Notes: generated by a model from the sequence alone, not told the origin. Counted from the stretch's first letter, positions 25,868 through 34,770 are shown. The stretch is DNA of 49,730 bases from DATLYT01 sp035574455 (GCA_035574455.1 DATLYT010000050.1:1-49730), one strand, 5' to 3'. Translations and numbers: made by a program.

Positions 25868-26692
25868 ATGAGCGTCCAAATCGATCCGCGCGCGGTCGTC
25901 AGCCCACGAGCACAATTAGGCGATGGCGTTGTCATCAGCCCGTTTGCCGTCGTCGAAGACGATGTTGTTATCGGTGACCGGACGTGGATCGCACCCCATG
26001 CAGTCATCTTTAACGGCGCCCGTATCGGCAAGGAGTGCAAGATTTATCCCGGTGCATCGTTGAGCGCACCGCCTCAAGACTTGAAATACAAGGGCGAAGC
26101 GACGCTGCTGGAAGTTGGCGACCGAACCGTCGTGCGGGAGTACGTTACTCTCAATCGCGGAACGACGGCGAACGGCAAGACCGTCATCGGGAGCGACTGT
26201 TTGTTCATGGCGTACACTCATGTTGCACACGATTGCGTGGTGGGAGATCATGTGATTCTGGCCAACTGCGTTGCCCTTGCCGGGCATGTCACGTTGGAGG
26301 ATTACGTCATCATCGGGGGGTTAACACCCATCCATCAATTTGTCACGGTTGGAGAACATGCCATGGTGGGGGGCGGATTGAGGGTCTCGAAAGATGTGCC
26401 ACCCTACATTCTCGCCGGCCAGGACCCCCTCTGTTTTGAAAAACTCAACCTCGTTGGGCTCCGGCGTCGCGGGTTTTCGGCGCAGGCCATCCATTTGCTC
26501 GATGAAACATATCGCATTCTGTATCGCTCGAACCTTAATGTGAGTCAAGCAGTCGAGCGAATCAAACAGGAGGTGGAAAGGATTCCGGAGGTTCAGAAGG
26601 TCATCGAGTTCATCGGGAAGAGTAAGCGAGGAATTATTCCCGGTCCTGCCCGTAACAAAATGATGGAAGCGACTGAAGATGTGGATGTTTGA
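25868..26692 (+). CDS. lpxA: UDP-N-acetylglucosamine acyltransferase
   Basis: The first acylation of lipid A synthesis. A left-handed beta-helix of hexapeptide repeats covers ~1-195 (VSPRAQLGDGVVISPFAVVE), with the active-site segment YTHVAHDCVVGDH and the C-terminal helical domain from GLRRRGFSAQAIHLL. The start is ATG at 25868, just after the lpxC-fabZ stop; an upstream in-frame ATG at 25790 would lie inside lpxC-fabZ and add an unrelated 26 residues. 274 residues, near the usual 262. The next gene begins 14 bp before its stop. Confidence 0.96.
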   Translation: MSVQIDPRAVVSPRAQLGDGVVISPFAVVEDDVVIGDRTWIAPHAVIFNGARIGKECKIYPGASLSAPPQDLKYKGEATLLEVGDRTVVREYVTLNRGTTANGKTVIGSDCLFMAYTHVAHDCVVGDHVILANCVALAGHVTLEDYVIIGGLTPIHQFVTVGEHAMVGGGLRVSKDVPPYILAGQDPLCFEKLNLVGLRRRGFSAQAIHLLDETYRILYRSNLNVSQAVERIKQEVERIPEVQKVIEFIGKSKRGIIPGPARNKMMEATEDVDV

Positions 26693-27449
26693 ACATGACG
26701 GGTTCCATCCCGGTGCGTATAACATGCGCTATGATGAATGGCTGGCGCGCGAAGTTGCAGAAGAGCATCGGCCGTCGACCGTTCGGGTGTTTGGCTGGAA
26801 TCCGCCTGCCATTTCGCTCGGCTGGAACCAACCGGCGGAAGAGATTGATACTCAAGCCGCCGCCCGCGCCGGAATCGATGTCGTGCGTCGGCCGACCGGA
26901 GGCAGAGCGATTCTGCATTCGGAGGAACTGACCTACAGCGTCGTGATGCCGGCTGATGAAAGGAATGTTGCGACGGTTTATCGCGAGATCAGCCATGCGT
27001 TGGTTTGCGGACTTGAAAAGCTCGGAGTTCACGCTTCGCTCGAGCAATCGCAACCCCATTTCCCGTCTCTCTACGCTTCGCATTCCGGCGCGGTTTGCTT
27101 CTCCAGCTCTGCACGTTCCGAAATCAAGGTCAATGGCCGAAAGCTCGTCGGCAGTGCGCAACGGCGCTTCTTTTTTTCAGGCAAGGAGATCGTGCTCCAA
27201 CACGGCTCTATCTTACTTGGACCCGGCCATCGACGTATTGTCAGATTCCTCCAGCTCGACTCGGAGGAGCAACGTCGCTCATTGGCGAAGGAATTAGAGC
27301 AGAAGACAACCGACCTGTATTCCCTGTTAGGGTATCAGCCGGCCTTCGACGAAGTTCCCGAAGCAATTCGCCGGGGGTTCGAAGATGCATGGGGAATTTC
27401 GTTTGAATCAATCCAGACACCCATTCACCAGCAGGTTATCCCACGATGA
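26679..27449 (+). CDS. Lipoyl/octanoyl transferase of the LipM/LplA family
   Basis: A 256-residue biotin/lipoate protein ligase-fold enzyme. It has RRPTGGRAILHSEELTYS (~70-87), the GAVCFSSSARSEIKVNGRK segment with candidate acyl-accepting Cys140 and Lys155, then LVGSAQRR. A cysteine here is typical of LipM-type octanoyl-ACP transferases rather than ATP-dependent LplA, and the C-terminal LplA accessory domain is absent, so octanoyl transfer to lipoyl domains is favoured. It starts with ATG at 26679 inside lpxA and ends in an ATGA overlap with panB, so it is translationally coupled on both sides. Confidence 0.85.
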   Translation: MWMFEHDGFHPGAYNMRYDEWLAREVAEEHRPSTVRVFGWNPPAISLGWNQPAEEIDTQAAARAGIDVVRRPTGGRAILHSEELTYSVVMPADERNVATVYREISHALVCGLEKLGVHASLEQSQPHFPSLYASHSGAVCFSSSARSEIKVNGRKLVGSAQRRFFFSGKEIVLQHGSILLGPGHRRIVRFLQLDSEEQRRSLAKELEQKTTDLYSLLGYQPAFDEVPEAIRRGFEDAWGISFESIQTPIHQQVIPR

Positions 27450-28270
27450 AAAATTCCACGGCAGGCTCAGGTCCCAAGCGGGTGACGACACGGGTCATCG
27501 CGTCGATGAAAAAAGAGGGGACGAAGATCGCGTGTCTGACGGCGTACGATTATCTGACCGCCCGCCTGCTTGATCAAGCGGGCGTGGACCTGATTCTCGT
27601 CGGCGACTCGCTCGGCATGGTCTTTCAGGGACACGAAACAACGCTCGCGGTGACGCTCGACCAGATGATCTATCATACCCAGGCGGTGATCCGAGGAGTT
27701 GATCGAGCAATGGTTATTGTCGATATGCCGTTCATGAGCTATCAGGCCAATGCCGAGGAGGGATTTCGGAATGCTGGACGCGTGATGAAAGAGACGGGCG
27801 CTGGCGGAGTGAAATTTGAAGGTGGAGAGCAGATTGCGGAGTTGGTGCGTATGACGACGCAGGCCGGTATTCCCGTCATGGGTCATCTTGGTCTTACGCC
27901 ACAATCGATTCACCAGTTTGGGGGTTATCAACCGCGTGGGGCAACGCCGAAGGAAGCAAAACAATTACTGCGTGATGCCAAAGTTCTGGAAGAGGCCGGA
28001 GCGTTTGCCATCGTTCTGGAAAAAATGCCCGCATCGTTGGCGGCGAAGGTGACCAAATCCGTTGGCATTCCAACGATCGGAATTGGCGCGGGCGTTCACT
28101 GTGACGGACAGGTTCTTGTGGTGTCTGACATGCTGGGGATTTATGAGGATTTCCATCCGCGTTTCGTCCGCCGCTACGCGAAAATTGCAGATACGATTCG
28201 CGAGGCAGTGGGTTCGTATGTCCGAGATGTGAAGGCGAAGAAATTTCCCTCCAGAGCTGAGAGCTATTGA
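27446..28270 (+). CDS. panB: 3-methyl-2-oxobutanoate hydroxymethyltransferase
   Basis: Makes ketopantoate from ketoisovalerate and methylene-tetrahydrofolate, committing carbon to pantothenate and coenzyme A. The 274 residues show ACLTAYDYLTARLLD, the metal-binding VGDSLGMVFQGHETTL, MGHLGLTPQSIHQFGGY and GIGAGVHCDGQVLV, all family hallmarks. It shares an ATGA with the upstream transferase and is followed by a 14-bp terminator stem, so it ends the envelope operon. No panC or panD is in the window. Confidence 0.96.
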   Translation: MKNSTAGSGPKRVTTRVIASMKKEGTKIACLTAYDYLTARLLDQAGVDLILVGDSLGMVFQGHETTLAVTLDQMIYHTQAVIRGVDRAMVIVDMPFMSYQANAEEGFRNAGRVMKETGAGGVKFEGGEQIAELVRMTTQAGIPVMGHLGLTPQSIHQFGGYQPRGATPKEAKQLLRDAKVLEEAGAFAIVLEKMPASLAAKVTKSVGIPTIGIGAGVHCDGQVLVVSDMLGIYEDFHPRFVRRYAKIADTIREAVGSYVRDVKAKKFPSRAESY

Positions 28271-28294
28271 GATAATGTGTTACTTCTGTGCGGT

Positions 28295-28325
28295 AAGAAA
28301 GCCTCGACACCGTCGAGGCTTTCTT
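28295..28325 (+). terminator. Terminator of the envelope operon
   Basis: A perfect 14-bp stem (28295-28308 with 28312-28325) around a 3-nt loop; core GCCTCGAC/GTCGAGGC. The T tract after it is short and interrupted (TTCTTGTTTG). Confidence 0.8.
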
Positions 28326-28354
28326 GTTTGAACGCTGTTTTTTGGGTATCTTTA
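28324..28354 (+). promoter_or_regulatory. Candidate promoter of surE
   Basis: TTG (28324-28326), 20 bp, TATCTTTA (28347-28354): seven of eight positions of TAnnTTTG. The -33 box overlaps the end of the preceding terminator stem. The start point would be near 28361, only ~10 nt before the surE ATG, which has no SD. Confidence 0.5.
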
Positions 28355-28370
28355 CAATGCATCATGTGAA

Positions 28371-29168
28371 ATGAAAAAGCGCAGGCTCAATATCCTTGTT
28401 TCGAACGATGATGGCATCGACGCGCCGGGAATTTACGCGCTCGTCCAGCAGCTCAAGAAAATTGGCAAAGTGACAGTCGTCGCACCGGATAAACAACAGA
28501 GCGCTGTCGGCCACGCGATCACGATGAACTACCCGCTGCGTGTGAAAGAGTTTTCCAAGAATGGGAGCTTCTTCGGTTACGCGGTGGAAGGGACTCCTGC
28601 AGATGCCGTCAAACTCGCCGTGCGAGCCCTTCTCAAGACGAAACCCGACATTCTCGTTTCTGGGATCAATCACGGCTCGAATACCGCTATTAGCATCATT
28701 TATTCTGGTACAGTTTCTGCTGCTACGGAAGGGACGATTCTCGGCATTCCGTCCATCGCGTTTTCCCTGACGACGTACGGCCCGGCAGATTTTTCCGTCG
28801 CGGCCGTCTTTGCCCGCAAACTGACGAAGTTGGTAGCCCAGCGAGGATTGCCGCCGGGGACACTTCTTAATGTGAACATCCCTCCCCTGAAAGCAAAAGA
28901 GATTCGCGGGGTCGTCGTTACGAGACAAGGAAAAGCCATTTGGGACGATCGGTTTGAAGTGCGCCGCGACCCCGGCAACAAAGAGTATTACTGGCTCACC
29001 GGTTCGCTCGAAGAAGTCGATAAGGAACTCGACGTGGACCAGTGGGCAGTCAAGAACAAATACATTTCGGTCACGCCGATTCAATATGACTTGACCGATT
29101 ATAGCATGCTCGACACGATGAAGCGGTGGAAGTTGGAAACGTTGCATCCGAGGAAAGCTCGTCGTTAA
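28371..29168 (+). CDS. surE: 5'/3'-nucleotidase SurE
   Basis: A metal-dependent nucleotide phosphatase linked to stationary-phase survival. The 265 residues begin with the metal site VSNDDGIDAPG (Asp13, Asp14), then VAPDKQQSAVGHAIT with the metal-binding Ser, and the active-site loop SGINHGSNTAISI with SGTVSAATEG. The C-terminal tail extends slightly beyond the usual ~250. The start ATG lacks an SD and lies close behind a candidate promoter. Confidence 0.95.
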   Translation: MKKRRLNILVSNDDGIDAPGIYALVQQLKKIGKVTVVAPDKQQSAVGHAITMNYPLRVKEFSKNGSFFGYAVEGTPADAVKLAVRALLKTKPDILVSGINHGSNTAISIIYSGTVSAATEGTILGIPSIAFSLTTYGPADFSVAAVFARKLTKLVAQRGLPPGTLLNVNIPPLKAKEIRGVVVTRQGKAIWDDRFEVRRDPGNKEYYWLTGSLEEVDKELDVDQWAVKNKYISVTPIQYDLTDYSMLDTMKRWKLETLHPRKARR

Positions 29169-29211
29169 AGTACCATCACGTTATCCATGAACAAGGAACT
29201 CGAGACGTACT

Positions 29212-30372
29212 ATGCGTATAGGAATCCTCACCGGCGGGGGCGATGTGCCCGGCCTCAACGCCTGTATCAAAGCCGTCGTCTACCGGGCGACCGAACAAGG
29301 GGCTGAAGTTCTCGGTATCCGGCGGGGCTGGGCGGGTCTGCTCAACTATAACCCCGACGATCCACAAGAACACGACAAGAACGTTATCGCCTTAAACCGA
29401 CTCAACACGCGCACCATTGACCGGTCGGGAGGGACCTTCATCCATACCTCTCGTACAAATCCGGCGAAGGTGCGGAAGAAGGAAATCCCTCCATTCCTCC
29501 GTACTTCGGAACACGAGAAACTTGGAAAGGACGACAAGGTCGACCTCACTCCGCACGTGCTGAGAGTCATTCAGAAGCTCGGCATTGATGTCCTCATCAC
29601 GATTGGAGGGGATGACACCCAGAGTTACGCCGTGCGGATGCACAAAGAAGGCGTACCGGTTATTGCAATCCCCAAAACAATGGACAACGATGTGTACGGT
29701 ACGGATTACTGTATCGGCTTTTCCACAGCGGTGACTCGAAGCGTGGATTTTATCACCGCGCTGCGAACAGTGGCAGGCTCACACGAGCGAATTGCCGTGG
29801 TGGAACTCTTCGGCCGGAACTCCGGCGAAACCTCGCTCATCTCCGCCTATCTTGCCGGGGTCGATCGCGCCATCATCTCCGAAGTTCCCTTCGATGTTGA
29901 GAAACTTGCGCGGTTGTTGTTGGAAGACAAAGCTAACAACCCAAGCAACTATGCCATCATGACGATTTCCGAGGGAGCGCATCTCATCGGAGGTCAAGTC
30001 GTGGAGTATGGAGAAGAAGACGCCTACGGACACAGGAAGTTAGGAGGTATCGGCGAGATCACCCAGCAGGCACTCAAGAAACTCACCGGTGTTGATATGG
30101 TCTATCAACAGGTCGCCTACCTGATGCGCAGCGGCGAACCGGACGCACTCGACAGGATGGTAGCGATTAGTTATGCGAATCTTGCCACCGACCTCGCGCT
30201 CAAGAAGGAATTCGGCAAAATGGTCGCGTTGCGGGAAGGAAAGTACACCACCGTACCCATTGAAACACTCACACAAGGGGTGAAGCGGGTCGACGTCGAA
30301 GAACTCTACGATGTGGAGAACTATCGACCGAAGGTTGCTCATCTCCTCGGCAAGCCGATGTTCTTGTATTGA
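29212..30372 (+). CDS. 6-phosphofructokinase with pyrophosphate-type active-site residues
   Basis: A 386-residue PFK-family enzyme phosphorylating fructose 6-phosphate. GILTGGGDVPGLN (~4-16) opens the fold, PKTMDND (154-160) carries the catalytic Asp, and GRNSGE and the SEGA segment are intact. At the two positions that separate donors, this protein has Asp135 (GGDDT) and Lys155 (PKT), where ATP enzymes have Gly104 and Gly124 in E. coli numbering; the 20-residue spacing is the same. Asp and Lys there are known for pyrophosphate-dependent PFKs, so a reversible PPi-linked reaction is likely. It lies 43 bp after surE and probably shares its transcript. Confidence 0.9.
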   Translation: MRIGILTGGGDVPGLNACIKAVVYRATEQGAEVLGIRRGWAGLLNYNPDDPQEHDKNVIALNRLNTRTIDRSGGTFIHTSRTNPAKVRKKEIPPFLRTSEHEKLGKDDKVDLTPHVLRVIQKLGIDVLITIGGDDTQSYAVRMHKEGVPVIAIPKTMDNDVYGTDYCIGFSTAVTRSVDFITALRTVAGSHERIAVVELFGRNSGETSLISAYLAGVDRAIISEVPFDVEKLARLLLEDKANNPSNYAIMTISEGAHLIGGQVVEYGEEDAYGHRKLGGIGEITQQALKKLTGVDMVYQQVAYLMRSGEPDALDRMVAISYANLATDLALKKEFGKMVALREGKYTTVPIETLTQGVKRVDVEELYDVENYRPKVAHLLGKPMFLY

Positions 30373-30398
30373 TAGCAAACCATAAAACGTTAAATGGA

Positions 30399-30541
30399 AG
30401 CCCCGTCAGGGGCGACATTATGGTAGTAGTAGTCCAAACAAAATTATCATAGCCGCGGTAGCGGCGACATTATGGTAGCCCCCGTCAGGCTGCCCGCCTT
30501 AGGCGGGGGCGACATATCCATCCGTGCGTAACATCAGTTAG
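30399..30541. repeat. Modular palindromic dispersed repeat, copy 1
   Basis: The 200-bp gap between the phosphofructokinase and peptidase genes is filled by GC-rich hairpins, two of them followed by the tail GACATTATGGTAG: AGCCCCGTCAGGGGC + tail (30399-30426), GCCGCGGTAGCGGC + tail, then a long CCCCCGTCAGG...GGCGGGGGCGAC hairpin ending at 30513. A terminal GTGCGTAACATCAGTTAG lies at 30524-30541. Positions 30431-30513 match 42196-42279 with one indel and one substitution. No coding potential. It resembles REP/MITE-type elements; mobility is inferred. Confidence 0.8.
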
Positions 30542-30572
30542 TTAAACCGCAAAGAACGCGAAGGAGAAGAAT

Positions 30573-31607
30573 ATGAACATTTCCAGATCAATCCTTGCAG
30601 GAGTCATCATGCTCGGCAGTATTGTTGAGAGTAGTTTTAGCCAAGACGGGAAACCGGTTGCCATCGTGATTCATGGTGGCGCGGGAACAATCCGACGAGA
30701 AACCATGACGCCCGAACGAGAGAAGGCCTATCGAGAAGCATTAGAACAAGCATTGAAGACCGGTTACGACATTCTGAAAAAAGGAGGCACGAGTCTCGAT
30801 GCCGTCGAGGCGACGATTCGGGTTATGGAAGACTCTCCCTTGTTCAACGCCGGCAAGGGCGCCGTGTTTACCGCCGAGGGCACTAATGAACTCGACGCCG
30901 CCATCATGGACGGCGCGACACTCAAAGCCGGTTCCGTTGCCGGTTTGAAGCGTATCAAGAATCCGATTACACTCGCACGCAACGTGATGGAACATTCTCC
31001 CCACGTGATGATGGTTGGTAATGGAGCCGAGACGTTTGCCCGCCAGCGGGGTCTGGAGTTTGTCGATCCAAGCTATTTCCGCACCGAACATCGGTGGAAC
31101 CAGCTTCAGGAGGCGAAGAAGCGAGAGCAGCAACCTGCTTCTGAGCCAAGTCAGGACAAGAAGCCCGGCGGTCTGGAGGATGATGAATTCAAATTTGGAA
31201 CGGTTGGCTGTGTGGCGCTCGACCGGTTTGGGAATCTCGCTGCCGGTACCTCAACCGGCGGGACGACAAACAAAAAATACGGCAGGGTTGGCGATGCGCC
31301 CATCATCGGCGCGGGAACGTATGCTAACAATAAGACGTGCGGTGTTTCGTGTACCGGAACGGGCGAATACTTTATCCGTTCGGTCGTCGGTCACGATGTC
31401 TCAGCATTGATGGAGTACAGGGGGATGTCGGTGAAGGAAGCGGCGGAGTTGGTTGTGATGGACAAGCTCGTCAAGATGGGTGGTGACGGCGGGTTGATTG
31501 CGATGGATAACAAGGGGAACATCGCAATGCCCTTCAATACGTCCGGTATGTATCGAGGATACATCGACATCAACGGAACGGTGGTGATTCAGATTTACAG
31601 GGAGTGA
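30573..31607 (+). CDS. Exported isoaspartyl peptidase/L-asparaginase (plant type, Ntn hydrolase)
   Basis: A 344-residue precursor that self-cleaves into two chains, with the new N-terminal threonine as nucleophile. The cleavage site is Gly209-Thr210 in FGTVGCVALD, followed by the conserved AAGTSTGG and VGDAPIIGAGTYA loops. IHGGAGTI and the NAGKGAVFT segment mark the alpha chain. Residues 1-23 look like a signal peptide, so the enzyme probably works in the periplasm or outside, clearing isoaspartyl peptides or asparagine. A Gln/Lys/Glu-rich insert (~180-205) precedes the cleavage site. The ATG has GAAGGAG upstream. Two amino-acid symporters lie downstream on the other strand. Confidence 0.92.
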   Translation: MNISRSILAGVIMLGSIVESSFSQDGKPVAIVIHGGAGTIRRETMTPEREKAYREALEQALKTGYDILKKGGTSLDAVEATIRVMEDSPLFNAGKGAVFTAEGTNELDAAIMDGATLKAGSVAGLKRIKNPITLARNVMEHSPHVMMVGNGAETFARQRGLEFVDPSYFRTEHRWNQLQEAKKREQQPASEPSQDKKPGGLEDDEFKFGTVGCVALDRFGNLAAGTSTGGTTNKKYGRVGDAPIIGAGTYANNKTCGVSCTGTGEYFIRSVVGHDVSALMEYRGMSVKEAAELVVMDKLVKMGGDGGLIAMDNKGNIAMPFNTSGMYRGYIDINGTVVIQIYRE

Positions 31608-31624
31608 CGGAGAAAGCCGACAAT

Positions 31625-31658
31625 AAAAAATCCCGACTAACAGTAGTCGGGATTTTTT
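31625..31658. terminator. Bidirectional terminator between the peptidase and AGCS genes
   Basis: A perfect 14-bp stem (31625-31638 with 31645-31658), core AAAAAATCCCGACT/AGTCGGGATTTTTT, T run on both strands, between convergent genes. Confidence 0.9.
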
Positions 31659-31670
31659 ATTTTAGTTAGT

Positions 31671-31724
31671 GGCGAACGAACCGTTCGCCCTTCTTCTCGT
31701 TTCGACGCTCTGCGTCGGAATGCG
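31671..31724. repeat. Two adjacent short palindromes
   Basis: GGCGAACGAACCGTTCGCC (31671-31689, imperfect palindrome) and a GACGCTCTGCGTC hairpin flanked by TTTC and GGAATGCG (31700-31724). They lie directly behind the AGCS stop. Short palindromes of this kind often occur as dispersed repeats; only one copy was noticed here. Confidence 0.5.
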
Positions 31725-31726
31725 AA

Positions 31727-33175
31727 TCAATCCCCAAACGGGCTAGTGATCTCGCCCTTATCCCATCGCTTCAGATAATCATCCGTCACCATTTTTACCA
31801 CTCCCCCTAACAGGATTAGGCCGATCAGGTTGGGGATGGCCATCACCGCGTTGCCGATGTCGCCTAAGTTCCAGACGATCTTCAGATGATCGCCTTGCAG
31901 GACAGCCCCAAAGAAAACAAAGATGCAGAAAATGTAACGATAGGGCATCGCCGCTTTAACGCCCCAGAGATATTTCGCACCCTGCTCGCCGTAGTACGAC
32001 CAACCGATGAGTGTGGTGTAGCCGAAAAGGAAACTGCTGAGACTGACAATCCATCCGCCTAAATCGGTACCCAATCCAACAGCAAAGGCGGATTTCGTTA
32101 GCTCGGTGCTGGTCAATCCGGTTGTGTGCGGATGGAGATTGGAGTTCAGAATCACAAATGTCGTCATGCTGCAGACGATAATCGTATCGATGAATGTGCC
32201 CATCATGGCGACCATCCCCTGCGCGGCAGCCTCATTGCCTTTTGCTGCTGCAGCGGGAATCGAGCAGGAGCCGATGCCGGACTCGTTCGAGAGCGTCCCG
32301 CGAGCAACGCCGTAGCGGATGGCCTCTTTCACCGTGTGTCCGAGAAACCCTCCAACGATTGCTTCATTAGTTAGTGCCGACTCCATGACGATCATGAAGA
32401 TCGCCGGAATATTGGTGAAGTTCGAAAGAATGACGTACAGCCCCGCGCCCATGTAAAGAACAATCATCCCCGGAACCAGTCGCTCCGCCACAGCCGCAAT
32501 CCGTTTGATACCGCCGATAATGACCAGACCGGTCAGAATCGCCAGGCCGATACCCGTAACGAAGAAGGGAATACCAAAGTCACTTTTCAGTGCCAGGGAG
32601 ATGGAGTTCGACTGCGCCATGTTCCCGCTGCCGAACGTCGCCATGAAGATGACGGCAACAGAGAACCAGAGAGCGAGAAATTTTCCTAAACTTTTGTTTT
32701 TCAAACCGTCGCGCAAATAATACATCGCTCCGCCACTGAAAGTACCATCCGCTGTTTTGATTCGGTATTTCAATCCCAACATTCCTTCCGCGTATTTCGT
32801 GGCCATACCGAACACTGCCGTCATCCACATCCAGAATGCTGCGCCAGGTCCTCCGCTTGCAATCGCAGTCGCAACGCCGGCAATATTCCCGTTGCCCACC
32901 GTTGCTGCGAGCGCCGTCATAAGAGCCTGGAATGGCGTCACGTCACCAGTTCGCCCTGCCATATCCTCCTTGTTACGACCGCGCATCATGAATTTCATGG
33001 CAAGTCCTAACCGTCGGATCTGGATAAATCCTGTCTTGTAGGACATGTAGAGACCGGTGAAGAACAGCAGCACGACTACACCCGGCGCTAAGGGAAACCC
33101 GGGGATGTCGTACCACCAGATGTTGTCGGCAATCACCTGCGTAACTTGTAACAGCTTGTCGAGAAAATCATTCAT
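31727..33175 (-). CDS. Alanine/glycine:cation symporter (AGCS family)
   Basis: A 482-residue inner-membrane transporter with about 11 hydrophobic segments. Family hallmarks are FQALMTALAATVGNGNIAGV (~83-102), AFWMWMTAVFGMATKYAE and GVARGTLSNESGIGS. It imports alanine or glycine with sodium. The start is ATG at 33175; 37 bp separate it from the upstream NSS transporter gene, so the two are probably co-transcribed. Confidence 0.95.
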   Translation of the reverse strand: MNDFLDKLLQVTQVIADNIWWYDIPGFPLAPGVVVLLFFTGLYMSYKTGFIQIRRLGLAMKFMMRGRNKEDMAGRTGDVTPFQALMTALAATVGNGNIAGVATAIASGGPGAAFWMWMTAVFGMATKYAEGMLGLKYRIKTADGTFSGGAMYYLRDGLKNKSLGKFLALWFSVAVIFMATFGSGNMAQSNSISLALKSDFGIPFFVTGIGLAILTGLVIIGGIKRIAAVAERLVPGMIVLYMGAGLYVILSNFTNIPAIFMIVMESALTNEAIVGGFLGHTVKEAIRYGVARGTLSNESGIGSCSIPAAAAKGNEAAAQGMVAMMGTFIDTIIVCSMTTFVILNSNLHPHTTGLTSTELTKSAFAVGLGTDLGGWIVSLSSFLFGYTTLIGWSYYGEQGAKYLWGVKAAMPYRYIFCIFVFFGAVLQGDHLKIVWNLGDIGNAVMAIPNLIGLILLGGVVKMVTDDYLKRWDKGEITSPFGD

Positions 33176-33212
33176 AGCGACTCTCCATGTTGGTCAACAA
33201 AAAGAGCAATGA

Positions 33213-34574
33213 TTAGACGATGCCGAAAAGATTCAGCAACACTAACAGGATAATGACAGGGCTGACGAAACGGATCAGGATCTGCCATAACCCGATATAC
33301 CAATGTGCAGAAGGCGACGCGCCGATTTTAAGCTCTTCGGCTCCTTTCTGGGCGCCCCACACCCATCCCACGAAGATACAGATGAGCAATCCACCAATCG
33401 TTAACGAAAAACTGCCAAAGAGAAAATTCATGATGTCCAGAAATCCTGTCGCAAGCGGGGGCAGACTGGGATTGGGGTGTGGAAGCGTTATGGTACTCAA
33501 GAAATCAACAGTCCCTTGAGAAAGTGCAGAGGGGAGGCCCATCACAAACGTGATCATCGTGATTACCCAGACGGCTTTTTTGCGTGACCACTTTTTCTGG
33601 TCGACAAGAAAAGCAACCGGGACTTCGAGCAAAGACACTGTCGAAGTGAGTGCGGCAATAATGAGCAGAATGAAAAAGAAGACGCCGACAATGGTTCCGC
33701 CGGGCATTTTTTCAAAAATGGTGGGAAGAACATTGAAGACTAATCCCGGCCCAGCGGCAGGGTCCATGCCGGCCGAGAAGAGCGCCGGGAAGATGACAAG
33801 TCCCGCAAGGAAAGCGATCGTTGTGTCGGAGATTGCTACCGCCGTTGCGCTGAAGGGGATGCTTTCGTTCTTCGAGAGGTAACTACCGTAGGTAATCATC
33901 GTTCCCATCCCGAGGCTAAGCGAGAAGAAGGCTTGACCCAAGGCGGCGAGGATCGTTGAGCCGGTGATCTTGCTGAAATCGGGTTTCAGGTAGAACTCCA
34001 CACCTTTCCCTGCCCCTTCGAGCGTCAGTGAAAACACCATGAGCCCGACAAGAATCAGGAGCAACAACGGCATCAGGATTTTTGACCACCGTTCGATTCC
34101 CTTTTCGACACCGCCGAGCACAACAAGGGTTGTGAGGAGGAGAAACACAGTAAAGTAGCCGATTTCTATCGTAGGATTGTGGATGAACTCGGCAAAGGTT
34201 CCACCTGTATGAAATGCTGTTTTGAAAAGATACCCGATGGTCCAACCGGCGACGACGAGATAGAACGAGAGTATGCCAACGCCCGTGATGACGCCGAGGT
34301 AGCCAACACCGGGCCACAACCGGGACGAGGAGATTTTCTTAATCGCTCCAACAGGATTGAGGGTTGTATGGCGACCGAGTGCAAGCTCAGCGATGAGCAC
34401 GGAGACGCCGATGAATAGGACGCATCCGAGATAGACAAGAACGAACGCGGCGCCTCCGTTTTGTCCTGTGACGTATGGATAGCGCCAGATGTTTCCCAAG
34501 CCAATGGCCGATCCGGCGGCGGCTAAGATAAATCCCAGTCGTGAAGTCCAGTTACCTCGAGAAGTCTGTTCCAT
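33213..34574 (-). CDS. Sodium-dependent amino acid transporter (NSS/SNF family)
   Basis: A 453-residue LeuT-fold symporter with about 11 membrane segments. The first helix carries the substrate and sodium-site signature AAAGSAIGLGNIWRYPY (~18-34); GMGTMITYGSYL corresponds to the conserved helix 6 region. Bacterial members import hydrophobic or aromatic amino acids. It is followed by an AGCS symporter, giving a two-transporter amino acid uptake unit. The start is ATG at 34574. Confidence 0.94.
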   Translation of the reverse strand: MEQTSRGNWTSRLGFILAAAGSAIGLGNIWRYPYVTGQNGGAAFVLVYLGCVLFIGVSVLIAELALGRHTTLNPVGAIKKISSSRLWPGVGYLGVITGVGILSFYLVVAGWTIGYLFKTAFHTGGTFAEFIHNPTIEIGYFTVFLLLTTLVVLGGVEKGIERWSKILMPLLLLILVGLMVFSLTLEGAGKGVEFYLKPDFSKITGSTILAALGQAFFSLSLGMGTMITYGSYLSKNESIPFSATAVAISDTTIAFLAGLVIFPALFSAGMDPAAGPGLVFNVLPTIFEKMPGGTIVGVFFFILLIIAALTSTVSLLEVPVAFLVDQKKWSRKKAVWVITMITFVMGLPSALSQGTVDFLSTITLPHPNPSLPPLATGFLDIMNFLFGSFSLTIGGLLICIFVGWVWGAQKGAEELKIGASPSAHWYIGLWQILIRFVSPVIILLVLLNLFGIV

Positions 34575-34678
34575 GCAAGATCTCCGTCAGATAATGGGTC
34601 GAAAACAGAACGGCGTCATTATAGCGAAATCAGTTTAGAGAAGCAATACAAATGCGGGTGTGTAGCGGTGCAGGTAGA

Positions 34679-34770
34679 GATGCCCGCTTGATCCTCACTT
34701 ACCCCTGCGGGGAGCGGGCATGAGAACGAAAAAGACGTGTCAGACCCCGAACGTATTCATCGGGAATCTG
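34679..34770. repeat. Composite palindromic element, copy 1
   Basis: GATGCCCGCT pairs with AGCGGGCAT around an inner CCCCTGCGGGG hairpin; an A/G-rich spacer follows, then GTCA..CCCGAACGTATTCATCGGGAATCT. The same order of parts recurs at 48680-48752. Confidence 0.65.

Noticed and set aside
30399..30541. Hairpin repeats as a CRISPR array
   Set aside because: Units are unequal in length, palindromes differ between units, there are no uniform spacers and no cas genes.
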